From positions 66,638,231 to 66,702,230 of the forward strand of contig OY740768.1 in NCBI GenBank assembly GCA_963513935.1: a stretch of 64,000 nt of DNA, written 5' to 3'. Origin of the DNA: Aphrophora alni (lineage: Eukaryota > Arthropoda > Insecta > Hemiptera > Aphrophoridae). Shown piece by piece: positions 41,996 to 51,530 of this stretch; positions within the stretch are counted from its first letter, which is position 1, and each line of letters starts with the position of its first letter. The notes beneath the pieces are model-generated. The model did no database searches, was not told the origin of the DNA, and worked only from the letters and a program-made list of their open reading frames with translations. The position numbers and the translations under genes are program-made.

Positions 41996-42494
41996 ACAAA
42001 AGTGGCGTAGAATTAACTATTTTGGTAAAGTTAGCCATGCAGTTGGTAAAGTTTTAGAAAAGAAAAAACACTGTAAACCAGCTTATTATTGTAAACAAAA
42101 TTTAGGAAAGATGTTGGTAAATTCCAAAGATAATATAGAAAAAATGCAAAAAAGTGGTGTGTACAAACTGACATGTAGTATTTGTAATGCTGCTTATGTT
42201 GGCCAAACAGGCCGTAGTTTTAAGTGTAGGTTAGGTGAGCATGAAAGGAGTTGGCGGTTAGGTTATAATGATTCTAGTTTTTCTAACCATTTAAAAAACC
42301 ATGCATTGACAGATTTTTATTCTAATGTTAATTTTGAAATTTTACATGTTAACGTAAAAAGTAGAAAATTAAATGTTTTGGAAATTTTAGAAATTAAGAG
42401 ACTTTTGTGTAATGATGATAATCTAGTTTTAAATGACCAAACGGAATTTTTGTCATTTTCTCCTTTACTTCAACCTCTATTCATGGTTGGTTAA
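41838..42494 (+). CDS. Penelope-like GIY-YIG endonuclease domain, right arm
   Basis: The plus-strand twin of the left-arm frame, with the same intact GIY-YIG and CCHH residues. The two frames overlap by 158 bases at the centre because of the palindrome. In a complete element this domain nicks target DNA and is fused to a telomerase-like reverse transcriptase; here the RT has been lost by 5' truncation. A 3' region of about 200 bases follows, including AATAAA at 42656-42661 and the terminal ATTGTGTTTTATT at 42685-42697. Confidence 0.85.
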   Translation: MELLELTIGKIKDLALFFNFLFNILSIDKMLKRKLKNKAKSFIFPIVNSNNSTQKWRRINYFGKVSHAVGKVLEKKKHCKPAYYCKQNLGKMLVNSKDNIEKMQKSGVYKLTCSICNAAYVGQTGRSFKCRLGEHERSWRLGYNDSSFSNHLKNHALTDFYSNVNFEILHVNVKSRKLNVLEILEIKRLLCNDDNLVLNDQTEFLSFSPLLQPLFMVG

Positions 42495-42610
42495 TACCTG
42501 TGTGAATGACCTGTGGGGTTTTTCCCCTGGGTCTTTGTGCTTTGTTTGTTAACGGGATTTTCCTACCTTTTATAATAGTTATGTTGTGCTTTGTATTTAG
42601 TCTTGTAAGA

Positions 42611-42650
42611 GCCTCGTCAATGCCGTAACTGGCGAAACCATGGTCGGCTA
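42611..42650 (+). ncRNA. Hammerhead-shaped motif lacking the catalytic box (right arm; mirror at 41183-41222)
   Basis: Helix I AGCC/GGCT, helix II GCC/GGC with loop GTAACT, GAAA (42634-42637), helix III CC/GG with AT between, and GGTC are in hammerhead order. The segment between helices I and II reads TCGTCAAT where a hammerhead has CUGANGA plus T, so C3, U4, A6 and G8 are all changed. By known hammerhead chemistry this should not cleave. The inverse copy lies in the left arm. Confidence 0.4.
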
Positions 42651-42759
42651 GACCAAATAAATTATAGAATTTTACAAAAGAAATATTGTGTTTTATTTGT
42701 TAAAATGGAATTCTATCAAGTACCGTCGGTCATCAGTGTAAACAACATTCTATATCTTA

Positions 42760-44060
42760 TTGATATGTTTATTGGAACTAAAAGGTGAAATCATAAAAAA
42801 TAATAATAAGCCCTTTTATGTAATATATAATATATATCGCTGTAAAAGAAACTTCTACATACATAATTATTAGTTTATTTTGAATTATTTGTATTTAAAA
42901 ATAGATAGATTGGCTTTGTAAAACGCCAAAATCATATAATTGTACAAAAAAACCTAGTTATAATGTTTTCAATTTAATGCTATTTTTTGTTAATTAAGCT
43001 GGATCCATATATGTTTCTTAATGTAATTAACAGCATTTGTATTTATTTCTTTTAATAATTTTATTAAGTGTTTGATATAATTTTTGTTAATAGACAGGAG
43101 TCACGTATACAATAATTTATGTTGACGAAATGTGGAACTAAAGAGCTAATGTTAAGGGGGGGGGGAAAACTTTTAGTTTAACCATTTTGGATAATATATT
43201 CTGATTATATTCATTTAAACACAGAAAGGAAAATGTATAGCAACTACATGAGTTTAAACTATCTATTTTCTCTTATACCACCATAATATTTCACCAAATG
43301 AGTTTAGTTATGGTTTTTTTTACCCATTCAAAATAATCTTTTTATGAAAATGATACTTAATTTTTATCCTCACACTACAAGATAGTATATAGTTTAGGAC
43401 TGTTTTCTAATTTATTGACCTATATATTTTACAAACCTAACATATTTCATCTCATAATATAAATCACTCCAAAACTTAAAAAATATAAATCAATATCTAT
43501 TTTACACAAGAACTGTTTATTGTTTTATTTTAAAGATCTATTTTTGTTCATTTTGTTTTAAGAGTTACCAAAATATCTCAATTTGTATATTATTATATTA
43601 CTGTTAGTGCCTTTATTGTTTTATTTAAGACTGAATGATTTTTAAGTTATTAAAATCTATACTGTTATTGTATATTGTAATTGTAAAATGATGAATAAAC
43701 TTTTTTATAAATCAGATGTATGTATAAATGTTGATATAATTTCTTTCTTTTCATAACTACCTTTCAAGAAATGTAATCCACTCTAAATTTAAATAACCTA
43801 CTATTACTATTTATTGTAATTTGTAATATATTCAGTTATTTCTGATCCTTTTCTGTTTATCTAATTTTGATTTTACTTGTAAACCTTATGTATGAATGGA
43901 TGTCAGTTTTTATATTACTTCATAACAACAAGAAAACCATACCAGTGTTATTAAATTGACTCATATCAATATCAACAATAACTACTCATATGCATGATCT
44001 CAATAAACTGACCTCAAAATAGTATTTCCTAACACAAAAATTAGTATTCTGTTCAAATCT
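42760..44060. other. Intergenic, nothing recognised
   Basis: AT-rich, with a G run near 43156-43164. No gene or repeat identified. Confidence 0.5.
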
Positions 44061-44064
44061 AGTA

Positions 44065-44497
44065 CAGGCGAAACTCGTTAATCCGCACGCACGGTACTCC
44101 GAACGCCGCGCTACTCCGAACGGCCTTCAGTTGCCATTTCTTAGAATTCTCATGTCACAACAACGGAAACGTAAACAAAGTAAAGGATGTAGTTGTGATG
44201 AGTCGCTAGTTAGGTCATTTCACTATTGGTACTATACCAGATCCTCACCCTTCGTCAACTGTGTGATGACGCGTTTCGTAAGTCGATCAAAAAAGCAGGT
44301 CAGAAAACGATTAAAGACTTTTTATTGTAAAGTTATTTATTATGTACTGTACTGTAGTTTTTAAATTTATTGTACAGTAATAAAATTTGTTTTAAATTAT
44401 TTCTGGCGTTTTTATTTTCATTTCCTCACTAATCCGAACTTCTTGATAGTCCGAACGCCTCGAGCAAACAAATATTCGGATTAACGAGTTTCGCATG
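44065..44497. mobile_element. pogo/Tigger-type MITE (433 bp), probably a deletion derivative
   Basis: The left end CAGGCGAAACTCGTTAATCC and the inverted right end (CATGCGAAACTCGTTAATCC) match at nearly all positions. TA flanks both sides (44063-44064, 44498-44499). Inside, a 77-codon frame begins MPFLRILMSQQRKRKQ and ends KKQVRKRLKTFYCK. This could be the fused N and C termini of an internally deleted Tigger ORF, which is an inference only. Confidence 0.87.
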
Positions 44498-44871
44498 TAC
44501 ATGAATATCCATTTGAAATGACTTCTTATTTTTTTTTTTAAATCAAATGATTGCTTTTTTTATACTCAACATCATAATATTTCACTAATAAAAATAATAA
44601 GTTGCCCAAAAAGTTAATGCTTCCTCAATTCTATGTCTAAAATTTTAAAATATATATAAATGTCCAAGCACTGTTTAGTTTTAATTTTTCTTTTATACCA
44701 ATGGTATAGTGTATTAGGAAAGTCCTATGCACTGGAATTATGGAAATATAATAACAAAACTTTCTTAATTATTACTTTATAATTTTTATTTTATACAGAT
44801 ATTACACTAACTAGGATTCTTTATAAAATTTTACTGTATCAGCAGATATTTCTTGTTGAAACTCCATATTC

Positions 44872-45059
44872 AAGGATTAAATAAAGCAATAAAGCTAAAA
44901 TTTCAAAATATTTTAATAATATAAATGAACTACAATTGTTTCGCCTTGCGGCATCATCTGTATTAGTTGCCCCATAATGCTGCAAGGCGAAACAATTGTA
45001 GTTCATTTATATTATTAAAATATTTTGAAACTTTAGCTTTATTGTTTTATTTAATCCTT
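44872..45059. mobile_element. Short near-perfect hairpin with hammerhead-like arms (miniature Penelope-type inverted pair)
   Basis: Arms 44872-44950 and 44982-45059 are inverse complements with few mismatches, with a loop of about 30 bases (GCATCATCTG...). Each arm carries AAGGCGAAACAATTGTAG pointing outward and ends ATTGTTTTATTT (right arm 45041-45052), like the larger Penelope palindrome at 41.9 kb. It may therefore be an extremely 5'-truncated head-to-head pair; a plain MITE is the alternative. Confidence 0.6.
44931..44960 (-). ncRNA. Hammerhead-like motif in the hairpin left arm
   Basis: Minus strand: CAGATGA (44960-44954; U4 changed to A), T, helix II GCC-GCAA-GGC with a GNRA tetraloop, GAAA, C-AATT-G as helix III and TA. 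The right arm keeps GAAA and helix III but its core box is lost. No good helix I is visible. Confidence 0.4.
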
Positions 45060-45069
45060 CTTTATAAAA

Positions 45070-45960
45070 GATTGAAAAGGACCTCCTCTAACTTCAACAC
45101 ACTCCTTCAATTTGTTTTCAACCACTTTAATCAACTGATCTATTGAAATGTCTCATATGTGTGCTGTTTCATGGCTTTTCAGTTCATCAATTGTGTATGG
45201 TCTATTGTGATACACTGCTTGTTTCACTGTCCCCAAAGAAAGTAATCTGGGAAGTCAGGTCGGGTGATTGTGCAGGCAACAAATTCTCAAAATTATCGTT
45301 CACCAAAGAAAGATATGAAAAAAGTCATTGACCTGTAACTGTGTATACTGTGGTGCTATCTTGTTGGAATCAACCACAATTTATTTCCTCTTCTCTTAAT
45401 TGACTAATGAAGTTTGTTAAAATATCAGCCAATATTGGGCCCACAATGCACGTTTCACTCTCACCAAGACTTCAATTTTTGCTTTGTGTAAAGACTATTC
45501 GTGTAAGAGATTGGCATTGGTTGTCGATCATATTTGTGTATTTTGTAAATTAATATACCCTCCAAGATAAAACCACTCTTCATGGGTAATAAATGTTATA
45601 TCAAGGATATCTACGGTATTTTGATCAATAAAGCATTTAAACCATTAACAATAATTTAGTCTTTTGGAATGATTATATGGTTTGAGTTCTTGAACACATA
45701 GCACTTAACAGGTAGGGATATTCAGTTTTTTATTACAGCTTTATATGCAGTAACAAGTCTGATCTCATGCTGATGAGCTAATTTAGACATTGATTTTGAT
45801 GACTTTGCCATATTGTCCAAAATATCCAGCAGTTTCTTTTCGTTTAGTTTTAGTAGTCTTCTACTTCATTCAGATTTTTCAATAAGAATTTGAATTGCAT
45901 TGTGGTGAGGAACAAGATTTTACTAAGGGGTCACGGAAAAGTCATGTATTTTAACTCTAA
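45070..45960 (-). pseudogene. Tc1-mariner/IS630-like transposase relic 2
   Basis: Minus strand: WFYLGGYINLQN and NANLLHE (first Asp block region), then TITRPDFPDYFLWG near 45245 (the SPDLTP.DFFLWG motif), and LKLEEVLFN at the end near 45075. Multiple stops. It adjoins the hairpin at 44872-45059. The same family is seen at 18.8, 57.8 and 60.8 kb. Confidence 0.65.
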
Positions 45961-45999
45961 ATGATTGAAAGATCTCGGAAATACATTTAAAATTTTTAA

Positions 46000-47130
46000 A
46001 AGGCCTACAAATAAAATAAAAAGTAATCAGCTGATAATTAACTGAGCAGAAGAGAAATAAACAAAACGTATGCCGCATTTACACACTCGCCGAGTTTAGA
46101 GAAAGAAGATGAACTCGCCCGAGCGATTCGATGAAACACTAATTCAGAGAGTGCAAGTGGCAGGGGCATCATTTTTGCAGGGTTGTAGTGTAGTAGGTTT
46201 ATTGGCCGAGCTCTACGATAGATGGCGAGACAGTAATAGCGAATCTATCTGAACATTCGTGGACAGTTGTCCAAAGATATGCGTACAATAATATTGTTTA
46301 GATACTCATTTAAATACAGTATACCATTCGTCCATTCCAAAGCCAAATATTGTAGTTATTATTTTAGTCATCAGTTATTGTTATTACTGTATTTTTGAAA
46401 ATGGAAGTAAGAACTACTTTTCTGCTATTGGACCATTGCACCACAAATATTATGTCCTCGTTCCGATTTCCGATTATATTCTCCTTCAAGGTGATAAATA
46501 TTTTTCCAAAAATAGTGTTTAGTTTTTAAGATGACATATATAGCCTTTTAAAGTTAAAGATAATTTTGTGGACATATGAAGAGGAATATGACAGGTTTTA
46601 TGATTTTATTTAGTCTTTTTTGTACAAACATGAATATAAACAAGAGCAGTGTTCAGTAAGCGTGGAGTATGGACGTTGTAGGGAAGAGCCGAACAGGCAA
46701 GTAGCGGGCGGGCATTACTATAAGGAATACGAAATAAAAGTATAGAGTCAGTGTAATACTGTATGTAGCATTAATATCGTATGGTGGCTGCAGTATAATG
46801 TCGTTCAAATTGAGTATATCATTGCAGTCGAACACTTTTTCAACTAGTTGCCTGAAATGATAGGTGATGACTATCGAATAAGTTGGTAGTTTTCAGTCGA
46901 TAGTCCACAACCACAACACAATGAACACAACCCTGCTCCCCTGTGCTTTTGTTCAAAGAAATTGTACAAAGGAAAGTTGTAACTTGTAACCCTATCAGTT
47001 CCTAGTTTTAATTAAATTGTGTCTTGTTTGTTCTTATTTTTTGTAATACCAGTATATAAGTATGTAGTTTAGTTAGTGAGTGTTATGTTGTGTATAGTTA
47101 ATAGGCCTATTTACGAAAGATAACATTAAA
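46000..47130. other. Intergenic, possible flank of the hAT relic
   Basis: Slightly richer in G+C around 46070-46260. No inverted termini or genes recognised. Confidence 0.4.
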
Positions 47131-47760
47131 ATGCCAGGAAAGTGCTGGTTTCAAGAAGCGTGGTTGGAAGATGTTTGGAGATTAGGGTTAACGCAAGGGA
47201 AAAATATCAGTTCCGCATTTTGCTCGTTATGTAAAAAGATTATTGACATTTCTCACTCAGGTGTAAACGATGTCAAATGCCATGCTAAGGGTAAAAAACA
47301 CAAACAGCTTGAACATAACATGAAAAGTGGCAAGCAACTAACACTTCATTCTTTCAAAGCACTTACAGAGCCTGGTACCACTGCAGGAAAATGTGAGTAT
47401 TATTGCATTCAGTAGTAATCCTAGTAGCTTAATGCTAGAAGATGAACCTAGTTGTAGTCGTAGTAGTAGTATTAGTAGTGTTTTTGTAGGCCTAGTACAT
47501 CATCACAGCACGATTTAGAGCAACCATGTGGTACTCCTAGTGTAGAACCTCAAAAGGCAATTTCAAGTTTCCTATTAAGTGATAGTGTAACAAAGGCAGA
47601 AGTGTTGTGGGCAGCTTACTGTGTTTCGACATACATCAACCCGTTCTGGGGAAAAAGCTGTTAACCGGTTTCCTCAAATGTTTCCTGATAGCAGCATAGC
47701 TTCGAAAATAAGCTACTTAGTTCTGAAATGCAGTTTAAAACATCTTTTGTCTTTCTTCCA
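47131..47760 (+). pseudogene. hAT-like transposase relic (N-terminal zinc finger region)
   Basis: Starts MPGKCWFQEAWLEDVW and contains CSLCKKIIDISHSGVNDVKC, AKGKKHKQ, a C2-H-type BED/TTF-like finger of hAT-related proteins. After stops the other frames read SVTKAEVLWAAYCVST and NRFPQMFPDSSIASKISYL, matching the VTKAE..WAL.....Y......LF..MFPDS.IA segment of the same protein type. Broken by frameshifts and ending near 47760; the catalytic domain is missing. Confidence 0.55.
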
Positions 47761-47990
47761 GTATCTGTCTGTAGTAATTTTAGTTGTATTTAGAGTGTAT
47801 ATTTATAGAAGTTTACATTTAATACTTTTCGACAAAATTATTTGAAGAGAACAGAAAATGGGTGGTGTACCCATAGTCACACCACCCAAAACATTTTGGT
47901 TTTTTCCTGTGCCACCCAAAATTGTTTGGTTCATTCCCGGGCCAACCCAAAATTTTTAAAGTTAATACAATTTTCTAAAATTAATAAAAT
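47752..47990 (+). repeat. Dispersed repeat with internal about 36-bp units, copy A
   Basis: Follows the hAT relic. CTGTCTGTAGTAATTTTAGT and then units of the type CCACCCAAAA.TTTTGGTTC.TTCCTG repeat three times. The inverse copy is at 51214-51530. Confidence 0.75.
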
Positions 47991-48122
47991 TTTGGAACTT
48001 ATTGAAACTTCAAGATATTTTTAATCCCCCCCCCCCAATTTACTCCTTGCCATTATAATGTGCTACAACTGTTAGATTATACAATAGTATAAAATAATAT
48101 TAATTAATAATAGATAGATTTT

Positions 48123-48268
48123 GTATGGAAAGTGGTCCTTGGTATTACCTAATAGTATACAAGTAAGAAAACACACACAAAAACACTAAAGTTCTGAAAT
48201 ATTTCGTAAGCACCGTTCACTTTCTCAATCAGAAAAGTATAAAAAGAAGCCTGAATTGTTTTAATCTG
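48123..48268 (+). repeat. Dispersed repeat, copy B (matches 25933-26075)
   Basis: Second copy of the interior of the 25.8-kb MITE. I do not see the flanking inverted arms here, so it is either a truncated copy or the repeat predates the MITE. Confidence 0.85.
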
Positions 48269-48269
48269 G

Positions 48270-50160
48270 GATCGATCTGTGCTGAGTGTTGAAACCACAT
48301 TAGCTTAAAGTATGTTAGCTTAAAAAGTGTGTGAGGTTCAAAAGAGTGTAAGGATTAAAGGAAATCTGTTTGATTAAAATTTGTACTTATCTACAGGAAT
48401 ATATTCTCCAAAAAAACTTGTACAAAACTCTTGGGCTGTTCTTAAAGCTTTTTGTTTTCACTTGTGTAAATGTATAAACACAAAATTTTGCTCTGGGTCC
48501 TCAATCCAATACGATCTTTTCAGTGTTCACATTATCTGCCAACTTAATATACAGCTTCAATAGAAAATAAGTTAATTATGGAAAACCTCCTGGTTTGTTT
48601 TCACTGTTATGTTAACTTGTATACTAGAATGTAGTTTCGTTTCAACAATATAGTTAACATTTCAACCCAAAATTATGAATTTCTAGTTGTGTTAAAACTA
48701 ATTAGGATGGTTCCAACTTTGTGAACACAAGGTGAAAAACCTGCTTTTTATTATGTTTGTTTTGCTTTACAGCATACATCATACACTTACTGTGTCATAT
48801 CTGGTGTACAGATCCAGGCAGCCAAAAATCCAATTTGTATTTGTGCCGAAGATTCAATTTTTTTACTATTATCTACATCTATTACTAATTTGGTTAAAAT
48901 TCTTTTACATACAGATAAAATGTCAGAGAACTTCTACATGCAACCCAGTTCTTCAGGACGTGACTTTACAAAAAAAGTTATAAAAAGTATATATTTTGAA
49001 AATTTCATAACATCAAAATTGATAATCCATCATAATGTAAAGTGAAATGAGTTGTAGACAGCAATTATTGTGCCGTCAATTTTTATTACAAACAGTTTAG
49101 CCTGATTAGACACACTTTAATGGTTTAAGTAGAGGAATTTATTTTCTAACAAAAAAGAACATATGCAAAGTCATATATCCTTTCGAAAAAACTCTGAGCT
49201 CAGTGTATAAATATTTCAAAAAGGGAAAGTGGTTTAATTTTAATTTATTTTTAAAAAGAGAAGAAAATAATTTGCTCAGCTTATGGGCGCCAGGTAGCGT
49301 TAGCTTACCAATTTTGAAAAGTTAAAAGTTTAATTGAATTTATAGTCTCTCGAGGTTAAAAGTTCTTTTTAAGAGGTACTTTGCAATAGGTGATTGTAAA
49401 AAGATTCTAAGTCTTGTTTTGCTGAAATTGTACGTAAAATATTTATTAAATCGACATATCATATTACAAATAACGTCAAAAACATAAATGATAATTGGTA
49501 TGCTATTATTAAATACTGGTTCAAAAAATCTTTTATCTGAATTTACTTCTTTAAATTTAAATCGAAAAGTTAAGTTTTATAAATTTCATACTTTGCATTT
49601 TAGTGTTGCAACAACAGAATTTAAATCATTAAAAAAGTAATGTTCTGTGTCTCTAAAAGAGACTTAATTATGTATAAAAAATTAATTATTTTGAATTTAT
49701 CCTAAAAAAATATATAAAAAAACAAGTATACATCTAGCAAAATCATACTCTATTCATAATATACATCTTTAACATGATAAATTGTTTATGATGTCTATAC
49801 CACGACATCTACACAAAAAAAAAATCCATTGCGATGAACCCTGATGCCCTGTGATTCCAAAGAAGTCTTCAAACCGCAGTTCTGCCAGTGCTCAAAGCTC
49901 GTGCAGTCTCCAACTTCCGATACCCAATGATATAAAAATCCTTTATAAGGATTTAACAAACTGTTCATTATTTTTAAAATAGTTCCGCCTTATCTAGAAA
50001 GTATTAAAACACCGGGACATGACATTTCTCTAAATTGTTCTAAAGAAAATAATTTCTATTGACTCACACGACAGTCTTATTTATTTCAAAAGTTCTTTGT
50101 CCAATAGGATTAATGTTTAAAAGCAAGAATATTTATTTTAAAATGTTTGGTCTAGTTTAT
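48270..50160. other. Intergenic, little recognised
   Basis: AT-rich. Apart from the dispersed repeat at 49235-49330, no gene, RNA or transposon is supported. Confidence 0.5.
49235..49330 (+). repeat. Dispersed repeat copy B (matches 14045-14140)
   Basis: Second copy of the repeat described at 14045-14140. Both contain AGCTTATGGGCGC followed by AGGTA and GCTTACCAATTTTGAA. Similarity fades on both sides, so the complete element is not defined. Confidence 0.75.
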
Positions 50161-50168
50161 AAGCAAGA

Positions 50169-50211
50169 CCCTCCGATGATGATAACCATGTTATCGAAAT
50201 GTACATCAGGG
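50169..50211 (+). ncRNA. Hammerhead-ribozyme-like motif, best-paired copy
   Basis: Helix I CCCT (50169-50172) with AGGG (50208-50211). Core CCGATGA (50173-50179, consensus CUGANGA with U4 changed to C), one extra T, helix II GATAAC/GTTATC with loop CAT, GAAA (50196-50199), self-complementary TGTACA as helix III, then TC as the end of the cleavage triplet. It is followed by AATAAAG and ATTGTGTTTTATT (50254-50266), the same tail as the Penelope palindrome. The U4 change may reduce activity. Confidence 0.6.
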
Positions 50212-50266
50212 CATTAAGTAGAAATAATTAATAAAGAACAATTAACCAGAATAATTGTGTTTTATT
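50169..50266 (+). mobile_element. Penelope-type 3' end
   Basis: Hammerhead-like fold, AATAAAG (50230-50236) and terminal ATTGTGTTTTATT (50254-50266) in the spacing seen at 42.6 kb. No endonuclease frame is visible upstream, so this is an isolated end or a very decayed copy. Confidence 0.5.
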
Positions 50267-50879
50267 AAGTTTCTAGTGATTGTGGTTAGGGGCAAATTCG
50301 AATTATTATTTAAAATGTTTGTACACTTAGTTCTATCACCAAACACATGTTCAAATCATCACTTTCAACGGTCTATCAATTTTCTCATCAAAAATACGTC
50401 TCATATTAACACTACATTGTTCATCAAAATCTTATAACTTTTTAAAACACATCCCACCATCTTAAACGTTCCTAACCAACTGTTTAAAACACATGTTAAT
50501 ACTTTGAACGTTCCCTTAAGACTGTTCAATACACATCTTACCAACTCAAACACTTCCCTAAGACTGAACTCTCCCCCTCGCTTCAAAATTAAGCGTCTAT
50601 TTAAGATCTACTAACACAGCAAAATTTTGTTAATTACATTCATACACACACTTAATTATAAACCTATTTATTTTACAATATATTATCTTCTTGGATGTTT
50701 CTCCAACAACCAATCAAAATCTTTGACCTACTTGTGCTTGGTCCAATCATATGTCTTCCTTTCAACTATACAATATTCAAATATTCCACATTATTACAAG
50801 TGTAGTATTTAAAATAGTTTAAACTTATTTGAAAGGTAAAATATTTAAACAATTATTCTCATTAATAGTACTAAAAATG

Positions 50880-50912
50880 AAAAGTTTCGGCACAAGAACA
50901 TCATCATCAGGT
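50880..50912 (-). ncRNA. Degenerate hammerhead-like motif
   Basis: Minus strand: intact CTGATGA (50910-50904) and GAAAC (50888-50884), but the 14 bases between do not form a good helix II. Likely a decayed Penelope-type end. Confidence 0.3.
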
Positions 50913-51213
50913 AGTTTTTAAAATCCAATTTGTGCTTAAATTTGTAAAAATACAAGTTGCCAAATTGAGCTTATAAGTTTAAAATATAAGAAATGGATTA
51001 AATAGGTTGTGTAAACCAAAAATGACGGTTTTGACTATGTCAAAATACAAATTGCCAAATGCAGCTTATACCCTTTTTAAACCGCTATTACACCCTAATC
51101 TGATAACTAGTGAATTTAATAAATGTGTATTCAAACTACTCATCAAGGTGTTCATCTCACAAAGTTTTAATCAGTAATGATCAAAACAATTTATAGGGTA
51201 CCGGTATTATTGT

Positions 51214-51530
51214 TTAAAAATTAAAAAACTTTTGGAGGGGGTTCAAAAACTTTCCTGGACAATGGTTTGAAATGTAAATTTGTAAAAATTTCACTAATTT
51301 CCAAATTTTGGGGCAGCCTGAGATAGAACCAAAAAATTTTTGGTGACGTAGGAAAGAACTAAAAAGTTTTTGATGGTGCAGGAAAGAAACAAAATATTTT
51401 GGATAACGCGGCAATGGAAAGAACCTTCTGTCCTCTTCAATCTGTCTATAGTAATGTTGTCGAAAAAGTATTAAAAATAAATGTACACTCTAAATACAAC
51501 TAAAATTACTACAGACAGATACAAGGAGAT
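51214..51530 (-). repeat. Dispersed repeat with internal about 36-bp units, copy B (inverse)
   Basis: Minus strand begins CTGTCTGTAGTAATTTTAGT and continues through the same tandem units (CACCAAAAA.TTTTT.GTTCTTTCCTA) as copy A, with four units visible. The 66-codon frame across it, with FxRHQKxFxSF repeats, is a by-product of the units. Confidence 0.75.

Larger units (their letters stand above)
41120..42757. mobile_element. Head-to-head inverted pair of 5'-truncated Penelope-like elements (palindrome)
   Basis: The sequence is a palindrome centred between 41916 and 41917: 41131-41916 is the inverse complement of 41917-42702 as far as I can read, without mismatches. Each arm has the GIY-YIG endonuclease end and 3' region of a Penelope-like element, with 3' ends facing outward. 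CATTCTATATCT occurs at 41120-41131 and 42746-42757, a candidate 12-bp target duplication around the whole pair. The right side has 43 extra bases (42703-42745) not present on the left. Confidence 0.88.

Noticed and set aside
41120..42757. Palindrome as a sequencing artefact (missed hairpin adapter)
   Set aside because: Not fully excluded, but the 43-base asymmetry on the right and the 12-base direct repeat outside both arms are not expected from an artefact. Kept as a real structure with a stated check.
51214..51414. Minus-strand frame with FLRHQKFFGS-like repeats, at first sight a repeat protein
   Set aside because: The repeats are the tandem 36-bp units of a dispersed DNA repeat also present, in broken frame, at 47.9 kb.
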